A stretch of 64,000 nucleotides of DNA from an uncultured Bacteroidales bacterium (lineage in GTDB: Bacteria; Bacteroidota; Bacteroidia; Bacteroidales; UBA932). The DNA lies in contig CAJODQ010000002.1 in NCBI GenBank assembly GCA_905233345.1, positions 19,861-83,860 on the forward strand, read 5' to 3'. Shown here in pieces: positions 42,842-51,398 of this stretch; position 1 is the first letter of the stretch, and every line of letters starts with the position of its first letter. A program made the position numbers and the translations under genes. The notes under the pieces are model-generated. The model had not been told where the DNA came from. It did not search any database and saw only the letters and a program-made list of their open reading frames with translations.

Positions 42842-43420
42842 ATGGAAAAAGAAATCGATCTCGAAGAAGTCAAGGCGGCCGTGGAAACGCTCAAGGCCGG
42901 TGGTGTCATCCTCTATCCGACCGACACGGTCTGGGGCCTCGGTTGCGATGCGACCAACGAAAAGGCGGTGGCCCGGATCTACGACATCAAGCAGCGCGCC
43001 GACAGCAAGAGCCTCATCACACTGGTGGCCAACGCCGACATGCTGGGCAAGTATGTGAAGGTCATCCCGGAAGTGGCCATCAACCTGCTCGAAGTCAACG
43101 ACAAGCCGATGACCATCATCTATCCCGACGCCATGGGTCTGGCGCCCAATGTCGTGGCGGAAGACGGCACGGCCGGCATCCGCATCCCGATGAACGATTT
43201 CTGCGTGGAGGTGATCCGTCGCTTCCACAAGCCCATCGTCTCGACCTCAGCCAACATCTCCGGCCAGCCCGCCCCGGCCTTCTACGAGGATATCCCCGTC
43301 GAAATCATCGAGGCCGCCGACTGGGTCGCCGACCCCTACCTGGAAGAAGGCGCTACCGGCGAACCCTCCCAGATCATCCAGGTGGGCCTTCACGGCGAAA
43401 TCAAGGTGATTCGGGAGTAA
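42842..43420 (+). CDS. tsaC: L-threonylcarbamoyladenylate synthase (YrdC/Sua5 family)
   Basis: Makes threonylcarbamoyl-AMP from Thr, bicarbonate and ATP for t6A37 of tRNA. The 192-residue single-domain protein has the YrdC motifs GGVILYPTDTVWGLGCDATNE (about 20-40), IYDIKQRADSKSLITLV, and the late PIVSTSANISGQP. Start at the ATG 42842; a TTG three codons upstream is less likely. Last gene of the mutL operon. tsaE and tcdA elsewhere in the window act in the same modification. Confidence 0.95.
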   Translation: MEKEIDLEEVKAAVETLKAGGVILYPTDTVWGLGCDATNEKAVARIYDIKQRADSKSLITLVANADMLGKYVKVIPEVAINLLEVNDKPMTIIYPDAMGLAPNVVAEDGTAGIRIPMNDFCVEVIRRFHKPIVSTSANISGQPAPAFYEDIPVEIIEAADWVADPYLEEGATGEPSQIIQVGLHGEIKVIRE

Positions 43421-43422
43421 CG

Positions 43423-44175
43423 CTACTTGCTGAACGTCAAATACACGGCGGCCGTCGCTACGATGGCCGCCGTTTCTATGCGGAGGCGGCTGTCGCCGAG
43501 GGAAACGGGCTGCCAGCCACGTTCGAGCGCAAGGGCCACTTCAGCACGGGAGAAGTCGCCCTCAGGTCCAATCATGATGGTGATCTTCGGCTGAGATGCC
43601 GGGTCAAGCCCGGCATGACGGGTATTGTCAAGCCCGGCACGACGGAGGGCTTCTTTAATGTCGACCTTGCCGGTGGCTTCGTCGCAGTAACAGATGAGCT
43701 TGAGGCCTTCGTGGTCCTGCTTCAGGAAGTCCGTGACAGTCGTGGCTTCGTCGAGCTGGGGGATGGCGCCTTTGTGGGATTGCTTGGCCGCGCTGACGAG
43801 GAGGCGCTCGATACGCTCGGGCTTGAAGACCTTGCGCTCAGAGTAGTCGCCGAAGAGGGGTGTGATGACGTCGACGCCGATCTCGGTGGCCTTTTCGGCG
43901 AACCATTCGAAACGGTCGATGTTCTTGGGCGGACAGACGGCCATCCGGAGCCAATAATCGTGACTGCCATAGTTTTCCACCCATTCGTCCACGTCGAAGA
44001 GGACGGCGCGGGGATCGTCGTCCACGATCGTGCAGCGGTAGAGCATGCCATGGCCGTCGACCACGTGGATCGTGTCGCCGCGGCGGTGGCGCAGCACGCG
44101 GACGCAGTGCGCCGACTCGTCGGCGTCGAGGGTCCGGCCGCCGTCGGAAATGGTTTTGGAATAGAAGAGTTCCAT
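43423..44175 (-). CDS. rsmE: 16S rRNA (uracil(1498)-N(3))-methyltransferase
   Basis: SPOUT-class methyltransferase that makes m3U1498 in the decoding centre. The 250-residue protein has the N-terminal PUA-like domain (HCVRVLRHRRGDTIHVVDG), KATEIGVDVITPLFGDYSE, AAKQSHKGAIPQL and the C-terminal knot IGPEGDFSRAEV, LGDSRLRIETAAIVATAAV. An in-frame insertion of about 18 residues (around 186-203, including HAGLDPAS) lies just before the knot and is encoded by a REP-like repeat. TATCTTTG (44183-44190) ends seven bases before the ATG. Converges with tsaC two bases away. Confidence 0.95.
   Translation of the reverse strand: MELFYSKTISDGGRTLDADESAHCVRVLRHRRGDTIHVVDGHGMLYRCTIVDDDPRAVLFDVDEWVENYGSHDYWLRMAVCPPKNIDRFEWFAEKATEIGVDVITPLFGDYSERKVFKPERIERLLVSAAKQSHKGAIPQLDEATTVTDFLKQDHEGLKLICYCDEATGKVDIKEALRRAGLDNTRHAGLDPASQPKITIMIGPEGDFSRAEVALALERGWQPVSLGDSRLRIETAAIVATAAVYLTFSK
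43594..43645. repeat. REP-like palindromic repeat inside rsmE
   Basis: ATGCCGGG, TCAAG, CCCGGCAT then GACGG (43595-43621), followed by a half copy GTCAAGCCCGGCACGACGG (43627-43645). A sister copy in intergenic DNA at 52643-52669 reads ATGCCGGA, TCAAG, TCCGGCAT. The paired G-C to A-T change keeps the stem, so the hairpin is conserved. In rsmE it is translated on the minus strand as HAGLDPAS, a peptide often seen where such repeats enter genes. Confidence 0.8.
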
Positions 44176-44182
44176 CGGGAGA

Positions 44183-44211
44183 CAAAGATACGATTTTTTA
44201 GTCTATCTTTG
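44183..44211. promoter_or_regulatory. Facing divergent -7 boxes for rsmE and the DUF5009-like gene
   Basis: CAAAGATA (44183-44190, minus-strand TATCTTTG) and TATCTTTG (44204-44211, plus) are an inverted repeat with 13 bases between. They end seven and six bases before the respective start codons, so both genes should be leaderless. Clear TTTG -33 elements are not seen. Confidence 0.6.
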
Positions 44212-44217
44212 TATGTT

Positions 44218-45393
44218 ATGACACAAACGCAAACCCAACGATATGTCGCCCTCGATGTACTGCGGGGCATGACGGTGGCCGGGATGATCCTGGTCAACAA
44301 CCCCGGCAGCTGGGCCCATATCTTCCCTCCCCTCAAGCATGCGCCGTGGGTCGGATGCACGCCCACCGACCTCGTGTTCCCCTTCTTCCTGTTCTGCGTC
44401 GGCGTGGCCATGGCCTTTTCTTTCGCCAAGTACGGCGACGCCCTCAACAAGCAGAGCGCCTGGAAACTGGTGAAGCGCGGCATCCTTATCTTCCTGGTGG
44501 GCACGGGCCTCAACCTCTTCCCCTTCTACCCCACCTCACCCCACGACCCGTCCTGGACCTTCGGCCAGAACTGGGTGTACTGGATTCAGCACTACCGCGT
44601 GTTCGGCGTGCTGCAGCGCATCGCCATGTGCTATGTGCTTGGCGGCTTCCTGGCTCTGCTCCTGAAGACCCCCAAGAAGATTCTCTGGGGCATTGCGGGC
44701 GTGACTTGCCTCCATTGGCTCATCCTCTACGTGTTCGGCACGGAACCGGGCTGGGCGACACTGGAAGGCAATATTTCAGGCAAGATTGACATTGCGCTCG
44801 TGGGCGAGAACCACGTGTACCATGGCTACGGCATTGCCTTCGATCCGGAAGGGCTGCTTGGTGCGTTGTCCGGCGCGGGCACGGTGCTCCTGGGCTACTT
44901 CATCGGCCAGACCATCCGGCATACAGAAAGCAAAATCGAAGTCGTGGCCAAGCTCTATACCATCGCCGCCATCTGCCTGGCGCTGGGCTGTGTCTGGAGC
45001 ATCGGGCTGCCCATCTGCAAGGCGCTGTGGACCGGTTCGTACGTGCTCTACGCGGGCGGCTGGGCCATCTTCTGCCTGGCGTTCTTCGTGTATTTCATCG
45101 ATGTCAAGGGCTATGAAAAAGCCTTCATTCCCTTCAAGGCCATGGGCATGAACCCGCTCTTCTGCTTCGTGATGGCGGGTCTGACCGTGAAAATCTTCGG
45201 CCGCATGATCCACTGGACCACGCCCGACGGCAAGGCCACCAACTGTCTGAACTGGTTCTACCGGAACTGCTGCATGACCGTTTGCGGCGGCGACAACGAA
45301 TACGCCTCGCTGATGTACGCCCTCTGCTACGTGGCCCTGTTCATCGGCATGGCCATGTGGCTCTACCGCAAGAAGATCGTTATCAAAATCTAA
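44218..45393 (+). CDS. DUF5009/HGSNAT-like membrane acyltransferase or sugar transporter
   Basis: A 391-residue protein with about ten membrane helices. It begins RYVALDVLRGMTVAGMILVNNPGSW, contains the lumenal/periplasmic WVGCTPTDLVFPFFLFCVG and YRVFGVLQRIAMCYVLGG, and ends KAMGMNPLFCFVMAGLTVK. These are marks of the family that includes heparan-alpha-glucosaminide N-acetyltransferase and NagX/DUF5009 proteins, which often accompany amino-sugar genes. Catalysis of transmembrane acetyl transfer to a glucosamine-type sugar is a family inference. Start at 44218, six bases after the -7 box. Confidence 0.85.
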   Translation: MTQTQTQRYVALDVLRGMTVAGMILVNNPGSWAHIFPPLKHAPWVGCTPTDLVFPFFLFCVGVAMAFSFAKYGDALNKQSAWKLVKRGILIFLVGTGLNLFPFYPTSPHDPSWTFGQNWVYWIQHYRVFGVLQRIAMCYVLGGFLALLLKTPKKILWGIAGVTCLHWLILYVFGTEPGWATLEGNISGKIDIALVGENHVYHGYGIAFDPEGLLGALSGAGTVLLGYFIGQTIRHTESKIEVVAKLYTIAAICLALGCVWSIGLPICKALWTGSYVLYAGGWAIFCLAFFVYFIDVKGYEKAFIPFKAMGMNPLFCFVMAGLTVKIFGRMIHWTTPDGKATNCLNWFYRNCCMTVCGGDNEYASLMYALCYVALFIGMAMWLYRKKIVIKI

Positions 45394-45399
45394 GCGGCC

Positions 45400-45900
45400 A
45401 TGGCTTATATCGGACTGATCTCCGACACCCACGGATACTTCGACAAGAAGCTGGAAAGCTTCCTGGCGCCGGTCGATGTGGTCTGGCATGCGGGGGATGT
45501 CGGCAATGAGGCCACCTATTCGGAGATCGCCACCTTCAAGCCACTGGTGAGCGTCTTCGGCAACTGCGACGGCTACGACGTACGCGACTGCACGAAGGCC
45601 ATGCGCTACTTCGAGCAGGACGGCATGAGCGTCCTGATGACCCACATCGGCGGCTACCCCGGCCGCTACGACTACCGCGCCCTGCGCCTGATTGAGGCAT
45701 ACCGGCCCCAGATCTTTGTCTGCGGCCATTCCCACATCCTGAAAGTGGTTCACGACAAACACTACGACATGATGGTGCTCAACCCCGGCGCCGCCGGCAT
45801 CCAGGGCTTCCACCTGGTCCGCACCGCCCTGCGCTTCCGCATCGAAAACGGACAGCTCAAAGACATGGAAGTGGGCGAATGGGACCGCAATACTTTGTAA
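45400..45900 (+). CDS. YfcE/MJ0936-type metallophosphoesterase
   Basis: A 166-residue calcineurin-fold phosphodiesterase. Metal ligands are in GLISDTHGYFD (Asp, His), VVWHAGDVGN (Asp), VFGNCDGYD (Asn), LMTHIGGYPG (His) and VCGHSHILKV (two His). YfcE-like enzymes cleave simple phosphodiesters in vitro; the physiological substrate is unknown. It follows the DUF5009-like gene by six bases and precedes the S9 peptidase gene by 21. Confidence 0.92.
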   Translation: MAYIGLISDTHGYFDKKLESFLAPVDVVWHAGDVGNEATYSEIATFKPLVSVFGNCDGYDVRDCTKAMRYFEQDGMSVLMTHIGGYPGRYDYRALRLIEAYRPQIFVCGHSHILKVVHDKHYDMMVLNPGAAGIQGFHLVRTALRFRIENGQLKDMEVGEWDRNTL

Positions 45901-45921
45901 ATCATTTAAAACACAGAATAT

Positions 45922-48381
45922 ATGAAAAAACTGCTCACCCTCTGCCTCGCCGCACTGCTCTGCGGCGGCGTCGCGTCGGCCCAGGAGCCGAACTACGCGC
46001 TGGCGGACCAGTTCTCGGCCAAGAAGGTCAACAACATGGTCTTCAGCACCACCATCCGCCCGAACTGGTTCAAGAACTCCGACAAGTTCTGGTATTCGTG
46101 GAAAGATTCCCAGGGCACGAAGTATTACATCGTGGACCCGGTCGCCAAGACCCGCACCGAGGCCTTCGACATGGAGCGCCTCGCCATGGAAATCTCGGCC
46201 ATCGTCAAGGATCCCTTCGACGCTCAGCACCTCCCGCTCCGCAAGCTCGAGCTGAAAGATGACAGCAAGTTCACCTTCGAGGTGCAGAGCACCGAAATGG
46301 TAGAGAAGAAAGACAAGAAGAAAAAAGAGGAAGGAAAAGAAGGCGACAAACCCAAAGGCAAGCCCCAGAAAGAAAAGAAAGTCTATCGCTTCGAATACAT
46401 CATCGCCACCGGCAAGCTGGTCGACGTGACGGAGGACGAAGAGAAGAAGGACTATCCCCGCTGGGCCTGCATCTCGCCCGACGGCACCAAGGCCATCTAT
46501 TCCAAGGGCTACGACCTGTACTGGATGAGCATGGACGACGTGAAGAAGCTGATGGAAGACGACAAGGACTCTACCGTAGTGGACCACCGGCTGACCTTCG
46601 ACGGCACGAAGGAATTCTACTGGGGCGGCAGCAATTACCGCGCCGCCGAGGTGAAGGATAGCACCGAGCGCACAGCCAACTATGTGCTTTGGTCGCCCGA
46701 CTCCAAGTATTTCGCCGTCGAAAAATACGACATGAGCAAGGTCAAGGAGCTCTGGGTCATCAACTCCGTGGCCCAGCCGCGCCCGACCCTGCAGACCTAC
46801 AAATACCAGATGCCCGGCGAGCCCGGCCCCGTCAACCATCTTTTCCTCTTCAACATGGCTGATGAAAGCTGCCGCGAGATCAACTACGCCGCCTACAAGG
46901 ACCAGGACACCGATCTCCAGATGCGGGACGCCAAGAACGCAGACCGGTACGATGACTGGCGCAAGAGCATCTGGCTGGGCGACAACGACGGCTTCTACCT
47001 GCTTCGCCGCAGCCGCGACCTCAAGCGCGCCGACCTGCTCCGCGTGAATGTGGCGGAAGACAGCGCCCGTACCGTCGTCCACGAAACCCTCAACACTTAT
47101 GTCGAAACCCGCGACCCGCGCCTGGTCAACGGTGGCAAGGACATCATCTGGTGGAGCGAGCGCAACGGCTGGGCACAGTTATACCTCTATGGCGCCGACG
47201 GCACGCTGAAACGCCAGATCACGAACGGTGCCTTCCACGTGGAAGACGTCCTGTCCATCGACGAGGCCACCAAGACCATCTTCTTTCTGGCGATGGGCGT
47301 GAACAAGGACGAGAACCCCTACAACGGCCACGTCTACCGCATCGGCTTCGACGGCAGCGGCATGAAGCAGCTCGACGTGCCGGACCACAATGCCAATTCC
47401 AACAGCTTCAGCGATGACGCCAAGTTCTTCGTGAGCAACTATTCCCGCGTGAACTCCATCCCGGAAGTGGCGCTCTTCGACGCCACGGGCCGCCAGGTGA
47501 TGCACCTCCACCAGGCCGACTTCTCGCAGCTGCTGGCCGCCGGCTACCAGTTCCCCACCCCGTTCAAGGTAAAAGCCGCCGACGGCATCACCGACCTCTA
47601 TGGCTACATGTACAAGCCCTTCGATTTCGACTCTACGAAGACCTACCCGATCATCGACTACGTATATCCGGGTCCGCAGGTCGAGGGTAACAGCGAAGCC
47701 TGGTCACGCGGCTTCACCCGCACCGACCGCCTCGCCCAGATCGGCTTCATCGTGATCACCGTGGGCAACCGCGGCGGCCACCCGAACCGTTCGAAATGGT
47801 ACCACAACTATGGCTACGGCAACCTCCGGGACTATGGTCTCGAAGATCAGAAGTATGCAATCCAGCAGCTGGCTGCCCGCCACAAGTTCATCGACATCAA
47901 CCGCGTGGGTATCCACGGCCACAGCGGCGGCGGCTTCATGTCCACCGCGGCCATCCTCAAGTACCCCGATTTCTTCAAGGCAGCCGTCTCCTGCGCCGGC
48001 AACCACGACAACAGCATCTACAACCGCTGGTGGAGCGAGCAGCACCACGGCATCCTCGAAGAGATCAGCGCGACGGGCGACACCACCTTCAAATACAGTA
48101 TCGACAAGAACCAGGATATCGCGAAGGACCTCAAGGGTCACCTGCTGCTCGTGACGGGCGATATCGACGACAATGTGAGCCCGAGCAACACCATCCGCGT
48201 GGTCAACGCGCTGATCCGTGCCAACAAACGCTTCGAGATGCTCGTCCTGCCGGGCCAACGCCACGGCTTCGGCGACATGAACGAGTACTTCTTCTGGCGC
48301 ATGGCCGACTGGTACAGCGAATGGCTCCTCGGCACTTCCCACCGCGACCAGGTGGATATCCGGGAGTTGAATAACGACTAG
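45922..48381 (+). CDS. Secreted S9 family prolyl oligopeptidase-type peptidase (DPP IV-like)
   Basis: An 819-residue exported serine peptidase. Signal peptide (ending GVASAQE, about 22), then a beta-propeller domain of the DPP IV N-terminal type (about 100-540), then an alpha/beta-hydrolase domain with catalytic Ser in VGIHGHSGGGFMSTAAI, acid in VTGDIDDNVSPSN and His in LPGQRHGFGDMNEYF. A Lys/Glu-rich insert (about 127-155) interrupts the propeller start. Probably removes N-terminal dipeptides from imported or host peptides. The final four bases overlap the convergent beta-barrel gene. Confidence 0.94.
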   Translation: MKKLLTLCLAALLCGGVASAQEPNYALADQFSAKKVNNMVFSTTIRPNWFKNSDKFWYSWKDSQGTKYYIVDPVAKTRTEAFDMERLAMEISAIVKDPFDAQHLPLRKLELKDDSKFTFEVQSTEMVEKKDKKKKEEGKEGDKPKGKPQKEKKVYRFEYIIATGKLVDVTEDEEKKDYPRWACISPDGTKAIYSKGYDLYWMSMDDVKKLMEDDKDSTVVDHRLTFDGTKEFYWGGSNYRAAEVKDSTERTANYVLWSPDSKYFAVEKYDMSKVKELWVINSVAQPRPTLQTYKYQMPGEPGPVNHLFLFNMADESCREINYAAYKDQDTDLQMRDAKNADRYDDWRKSIWLGDNDGFYLLRRSRDLKRADLLRVNVAEDSARTVVHETLNTYVETRDPRLVNGGKDIIWWSERNGWAQLYLYGADGTLKRQITNGAFHVEDVLSIDEATKTIFFLAMGVNKDENPYNGHVYRIGFDGSGMKQLDVPDHNANSNSFSDDAKFFVSNYSRVNSIPEVALFDATGRQVMHLHQADFSQLLAAGYQFPTPFKVKAADGITDLYGYMYKPFDFDSTKTYPIIDYVYPGPQVEGNSEAWSRGFTRTDRLAQIGFIVITVGNRGGHPNRSKWYHNYGYGNLRDYGLEDQKYAIQQLAARHKFIDINRVGIHGHSGGGFMSTAAILKYPDFFKAAVSCAGNHDNSIYNRWWSEQHHGILEEISATGDTTFKYSIDKNQDIAKDLKGHLLLVTGDIDDNVSPSNTIRVVNALIRANKRFEMLVLPGQRHGFGDMNEYFFWRMADWYSEWLLGTSHRDQVDIRELNND

Positions 48382-49541
48382 AGATCGAAGCGCACACCAA
48401 CGCGCAAATCGAACGAGAGGGGATGCTCCCGGTAGTAATCGGGCAGGGCCCCTTTCTGTTTGGGATGCCATGCGATGCCAGGCTCTGCATAGAGGCCGAC
48501 CTGCTCGCTCAGCTTGAATTCCAGGCCCGTTGCGGCGGTCAGCGAAAAGAGGAAGGGATGCCGGTCGATTGCCTCGACGACATTCGGCTGTTGGCCGTTC
48601 CGCTTGTAGAGGCGGCCGCCGACCATCCACTCCACTTCGCCGCCGGCAGCGGCATACCAGTTCAGTCGCTTCGCGTCGATCAGGGTAAAAATGCCCCGGA
48701 GCGGCAAGCCGATGTAGTGCATCCGGTATTCCCATTCGGTTCCTTTCGGATAACTGATCCGGCTACGGTGAAAGGCATAGTCGAGGCCCGTGCCGAAGGC
48801 AAAGCGCCCCGGTCCATTCAGTTGGAGGGAGATACCGGCCTTGACGGGGAAATCGCAATGGACCTCAGCCTGGTTGAGATCTTTCGGAGAAGCGACGCCG
48901 GCCAAATTCATTTCCTCATCCAGCTTGGGACCTGATCCTGAAAAATATTTTGCCAGGAGTTGTGAGATCGGCTCCTGCGCGTTAGCCCGGGAACGGAGGA
49001 GGGACGGATCGATATGTACACGGCCCGAGATGCGGGGGCGCTGGTGGGAAGCAGGCTCTTCGGGCCAGTCCTCCGTCCAATTCTCGGAGGCAGCGGGCTC
49101 TACCACCTGGCTTGCAGGCATTACTTCTTCATTATCGGAAACGGCTACAGGCTCAATGGCTGCCGGTTCCGGTTCCGGCTCCGGCTGGGCCTGCGCTAGG
49201 GGGGCGACAGCTTGCTGCGTGACGTTTGGTTGAGCGGTGGCCACCCGGCGCCTGCGCTCCGGAAGCAGTGAGACGGGTGCGAGGGGGTTGAGCACGGGGG
49301 CGTCGAGCGTAGGCTGGGCTTCCGCAATGAGGCGGGATAACGGCTCCGGCCGGGTCTGTTCGGGCGTTCGCAACAGCACCAGCAGCAGAAGCGCTGCCGC
49401 CGCCGCGCCTGAAAGCACCAGCGGGAGGATGCGCCCGGTCCGCCGGCCTGCAGCGGCTGGCGCTGGAAGCTCGAGCTCGTAGTCGCCGAGCTTTTCCTGG
49501 AAGGCTTTGGTCCAGTTATCTTTCATGGTTTGGGTATTCAT
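48378..49541 (-). CDS. Inner-membrane-anchored protein with C-terminal beta-barrel-like domain (putative anti-sigma partner)
   Basis: A 387-residue protein encoded just after, and overlapping, an ECF sigma gene. Layout: cytoplasmic N-terminus (about 1-37, NWTKAFQEKLGDYELELPAP), one membrane helix (about 38-57), a Pro/Ala/Glu-rich periplasmic spacer with repeated QPEPEPE (about 60-190), and a C-terminal beta-rich domain (about 215-387) with alternating strands such as RFAFGTGLDYAF, MHYIGLPLRGIFTLI, AAGGEVEWMVGGRLY and FDLRVGVRFDL, which resembles Bacteroidota porin-like beta-barrel domains. No zinc anti-sigma motif is seen. Anti-sigma function is inferred from position. Confidence 0.7.
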   Translation of the reverse strand: MNTQTMKDNWTKAFQEKLGDYELELPAPAAAGRRTGRILPLVLSGAAAAALLLLVLLRTPEQTRPEPLSRLIAEAQPTLDAPVLNPLAPVSLLPERRRRVATAQPNVTQQAVAPLAQAQPEPEPEPAAIEPVAVSDNEEVMPASQVVEPAASENWTEDWPEEPASHQRPRISGRVHIDPSLLRSRANAQEPISQLLAKYFSGSGPKLDEEMNLAGVASPKDLNQAEVHCDFPVKAGISLQLNGPGRFAFGTGLDYAFHRSRISYPKGTEWEYRMHYIGLPLRGIFTLIDAKRLNWYAAAGGEVEWMVGGRLYKRNGQQPNVVEAIDRHPFLFSLTAATGLEFKLSEQVGLYAEPGIAWHPKQKGALPDYYREHPLSFDLRVGVRFDL

Positions 49542-50079
49542 GGATCCATTTCGTGAGCAAGCCCTTGGCGCGGTGCAGGTTGGAGGCTGACGTGCTCTCT
49601 CCGATGCCGAGCAGTGCGGCGATTTCCTTGTGGCTCATCTCTTCGAATATATACAGGTTGAAAACGGTACGGTAGCGCTCCGGCAGTCGCTGGACCATGG
49701 CCAGCAGCGCGCTCTGCGGTATCTGGGACAGGTCGGGCGTTTCGTCCGGTTCGGGCAGGTCGCCAAAACTATCCAGTGGAACCTCCTGCCGCTTTTTGCT
49801 GGCGCGAAGATACTGGAGCGCCTCGTTGACGGCGATCCGGCGGCTCCAGGCCTGGAGCGATCCGGTGCCCCGGTAGGCAAAACTGTCGAAGCGGGTGTAT
49901 ATCTTGATGAACACCTCCTGCAGCAGGTCCTTCACATCGTCGTTGTTACCGACATAACGGGCGCAGACGGCAGCCAGGTAACGGTGGAACTGCTCGTAAA
50001 AAGACCGCTTCGCAGAAGCCTTGCCCCCACGAAGCGCTTCAATCAATTCTTTTTCCTTTTCTGCAGAAGGGGGAATCAT
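49516..50079 (-). CDS. ECF-type RNA polymerase sigma factor
   Basis: A 187-residue sigma-70 family extracytoplasmic-function factor. Region 2 (about 15-85) has YEQFHRYLAAVCARYVGNNDDVKDLLQEVFIKIYTRFDSFAYRGTGSLQAWSRRIAVNEALQYLR; region 4 (about 120-180) has MVQRLPERYRTVFNLYIFEEMSHKEIAALLGIGESTSASNLHRAKGLL with a clear helix-turn-helix. The start at 50079 (MIPPSAEKEKEL) avoids overlap with the upstream serpin gene; a start ten codons earlier is possible. Overlaps its downstream partner by 26 bases. Confidence 0.93.
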   Translation of the reverse strand: MIPPSAEKEKELIEALRGGKASAKRSFYEQFHRYLAAVCARYVGNNDDVKDLLQEVFIKIYTRFDSFAYRGTGSLQAWSRRIAVNEALQYLRASKKRQEVPLDSFGDLPEPDETPDLSQIPQSALLAMVQRLPERYRTVFNLYIFEEMSHKEIAALLGIGESTSASNLHRAKGLLTKWIHEYPNHER

Positions 50080-50083
50080 CTGC

Positions 50084-51331
50084 TTATTTCCCGGAATACT
50101 TGCCGGCAAACAAGATGGCCCCGGTGCTCGTTTCTGTAATCAGATACAGGAACGGATGGTCGGCGTGGAAAACCACCTTCTGGGGTTCATAAAGCGCTGT
50201 GCCTGCCAACATGCCGATGACCGTTACGGCCGCCGCTTCCGTGCCTTCCTCGTCGACTTTGATCACGGCGTCCTGTTGGACGAAGCCCACAAAACTGGCA
50301 TAATCGCTCATGGCCTTGAAGTCGGCCTGGGGAGAGAAGGAGCGCGGCATGCCCATGTCTTTCAGGATGTCATTGAGCCCGATGTGATACTTGGTTTCAA
50401 AGCGCGGCAGCCATAGGTCGGTCTCGACACTCCAGAACGTGTTCACCTTTTCTCCCTTGCCCAGGGCAGTGGTGACCTCGCGTACGGTGTGGCCTTCCTT
50501 GGGAAGGACGACGGTCATGGCGAAGTTCCCGTTCCCATAGGGAAGCCGGATGGCCTGCCAGACTTCTGTCTCGCCATACTGGAATTTTTTACCGTCCTGC
50601 TTCATCATCTTGACTTTGCCCTTGCTGCCGTTTTCCTGGTAGAAGGTCTCGTTGCCCGAAGCGCTCTTGGCGAATTTTGCCTGCCACTGGCTCTTGAAGT
50701 ACAGGGCGTTGATCAGGTAAGCCAGATAAGCGGGATCCACTTCGTCGAGCACCTGGGGAATCAGGCCTTTCGTCTGCTTGTCGCACCATTTGTTGATGAC
50801 GTCGGCCGAGGCTTTCTTCTTGGTGAAGTCCAACGCTTCGATCGCGGCTTTGTAGTTGGTGCCGACGGCATCCTTGTACGGCGCTTTCAACGTCATGGTC
50901 TGGTTGTAGAAAATGGCGTCGGCCAGGGTCAGGTCCGTCTTCTTGTCGAGCTTCGGCAACTGCTCGAGCATGAGCTTGGCCCAGGCGTTGATCTCGGCAG
51001 TTTCGCCTTCGTTATAGCCGAGGGTCTGACAGATTTCGGTGGCCGTTTCGCCCTGCGCGCCGTTGAGCAGCATGCCCAGTGCAAGCTGGAGGCTCAGTGG
51101 CGATACGATCCATTCGCTTTCCTTGTTTTTCAGGGCGTTCGCGTCGATCTTGTCGATGAAGCGCCCCGCAAAGTTATTTCCGGCTGCTACGAAGTCAGCC
51201 TGTTTCGTGGACAGGGAAATGCACGTATAGGTCTCCTCGTCTCCTGTCTCTTCCCGATTCATTTCGTTGCAGGAAACAAGCAGGAACAGGGCCGCTACAA
51301 CGACTGCGGTTTTCCAGAGAAATGTTTTCAT
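50084..51331 (-). CDS. Serpin-family protease inhibitor, lipoprotein
   Basis: A 415-residue serpin with signal peptide and lipobox LVSC (Cys21). Core features: EWIVSPLSLQLALGMLLNGAQGETATEI, LINALYFKSQWQAKF, the hinge EEGTEAAAVTV typical of inhibitory serpins, and the C-terminal FHADHPFLYLITETSTGAILFAGKYSG. By hinge counting, the scissile bond is near MLAG-TAL, giving a small P1 residue. Bacterial serpins block host or rival proteases. Tandem with a second serpin; the ECF sigma gene follows five bases later. An AGGAGG stretch upstream is too far from the ATG to be a normal ribosome site. Confidence 0.95.
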   Translation of the reverse strand: MKTFLWKTAVVVAALFLLVSCNEMNREETGDEETYTCISLSTKQADFVAAGNNFAGRFIDKIDANALKNKESEWIVSPLSLQLALGMLLNGAQGETATEICQTLGYNEGETAEINAWAKLMLEQLPKLDKKTDLTLADAIFYNQTMTLKAPYKDAVGTNYKAAIEALDFTKKKASADVINKWCDKQTKGLIPQVLDEVDPAYLAYLINALYFKSQWQAKFAKSASGNETFYQENGSKGKVKMMKQDGKKFQYGETEVWQAIRLPYGNGNFAMTVVLPKEGHTVREVTTALGKGEKVNTFWSVETDLWLPRFETKYHIGLNDILKDMGMPRSFSPQADFKAMSDYASFVGFVQQDAVIKVDEEGTEAAAVTVIGMLAGTALYEPQKVVFHADHPFLYLITETSTGAILFAGKYSGK

Positions 51332-51398
51332 CGCGTCTTTTGTTTTGTCTAACCTCCTAAATGCTGGAAACCCGGAAATCTTGCGCCAATAAATCGAA

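Noticed and set aside
42943..44217. Long N-terminal extension fused to the DUF5009-like protein
   Set aside because: The frame stays open through tsaC and antisense rsmE by chance. The real protein begins at 44218, after the -7 box, with the family's RYVALDVLRGM start.
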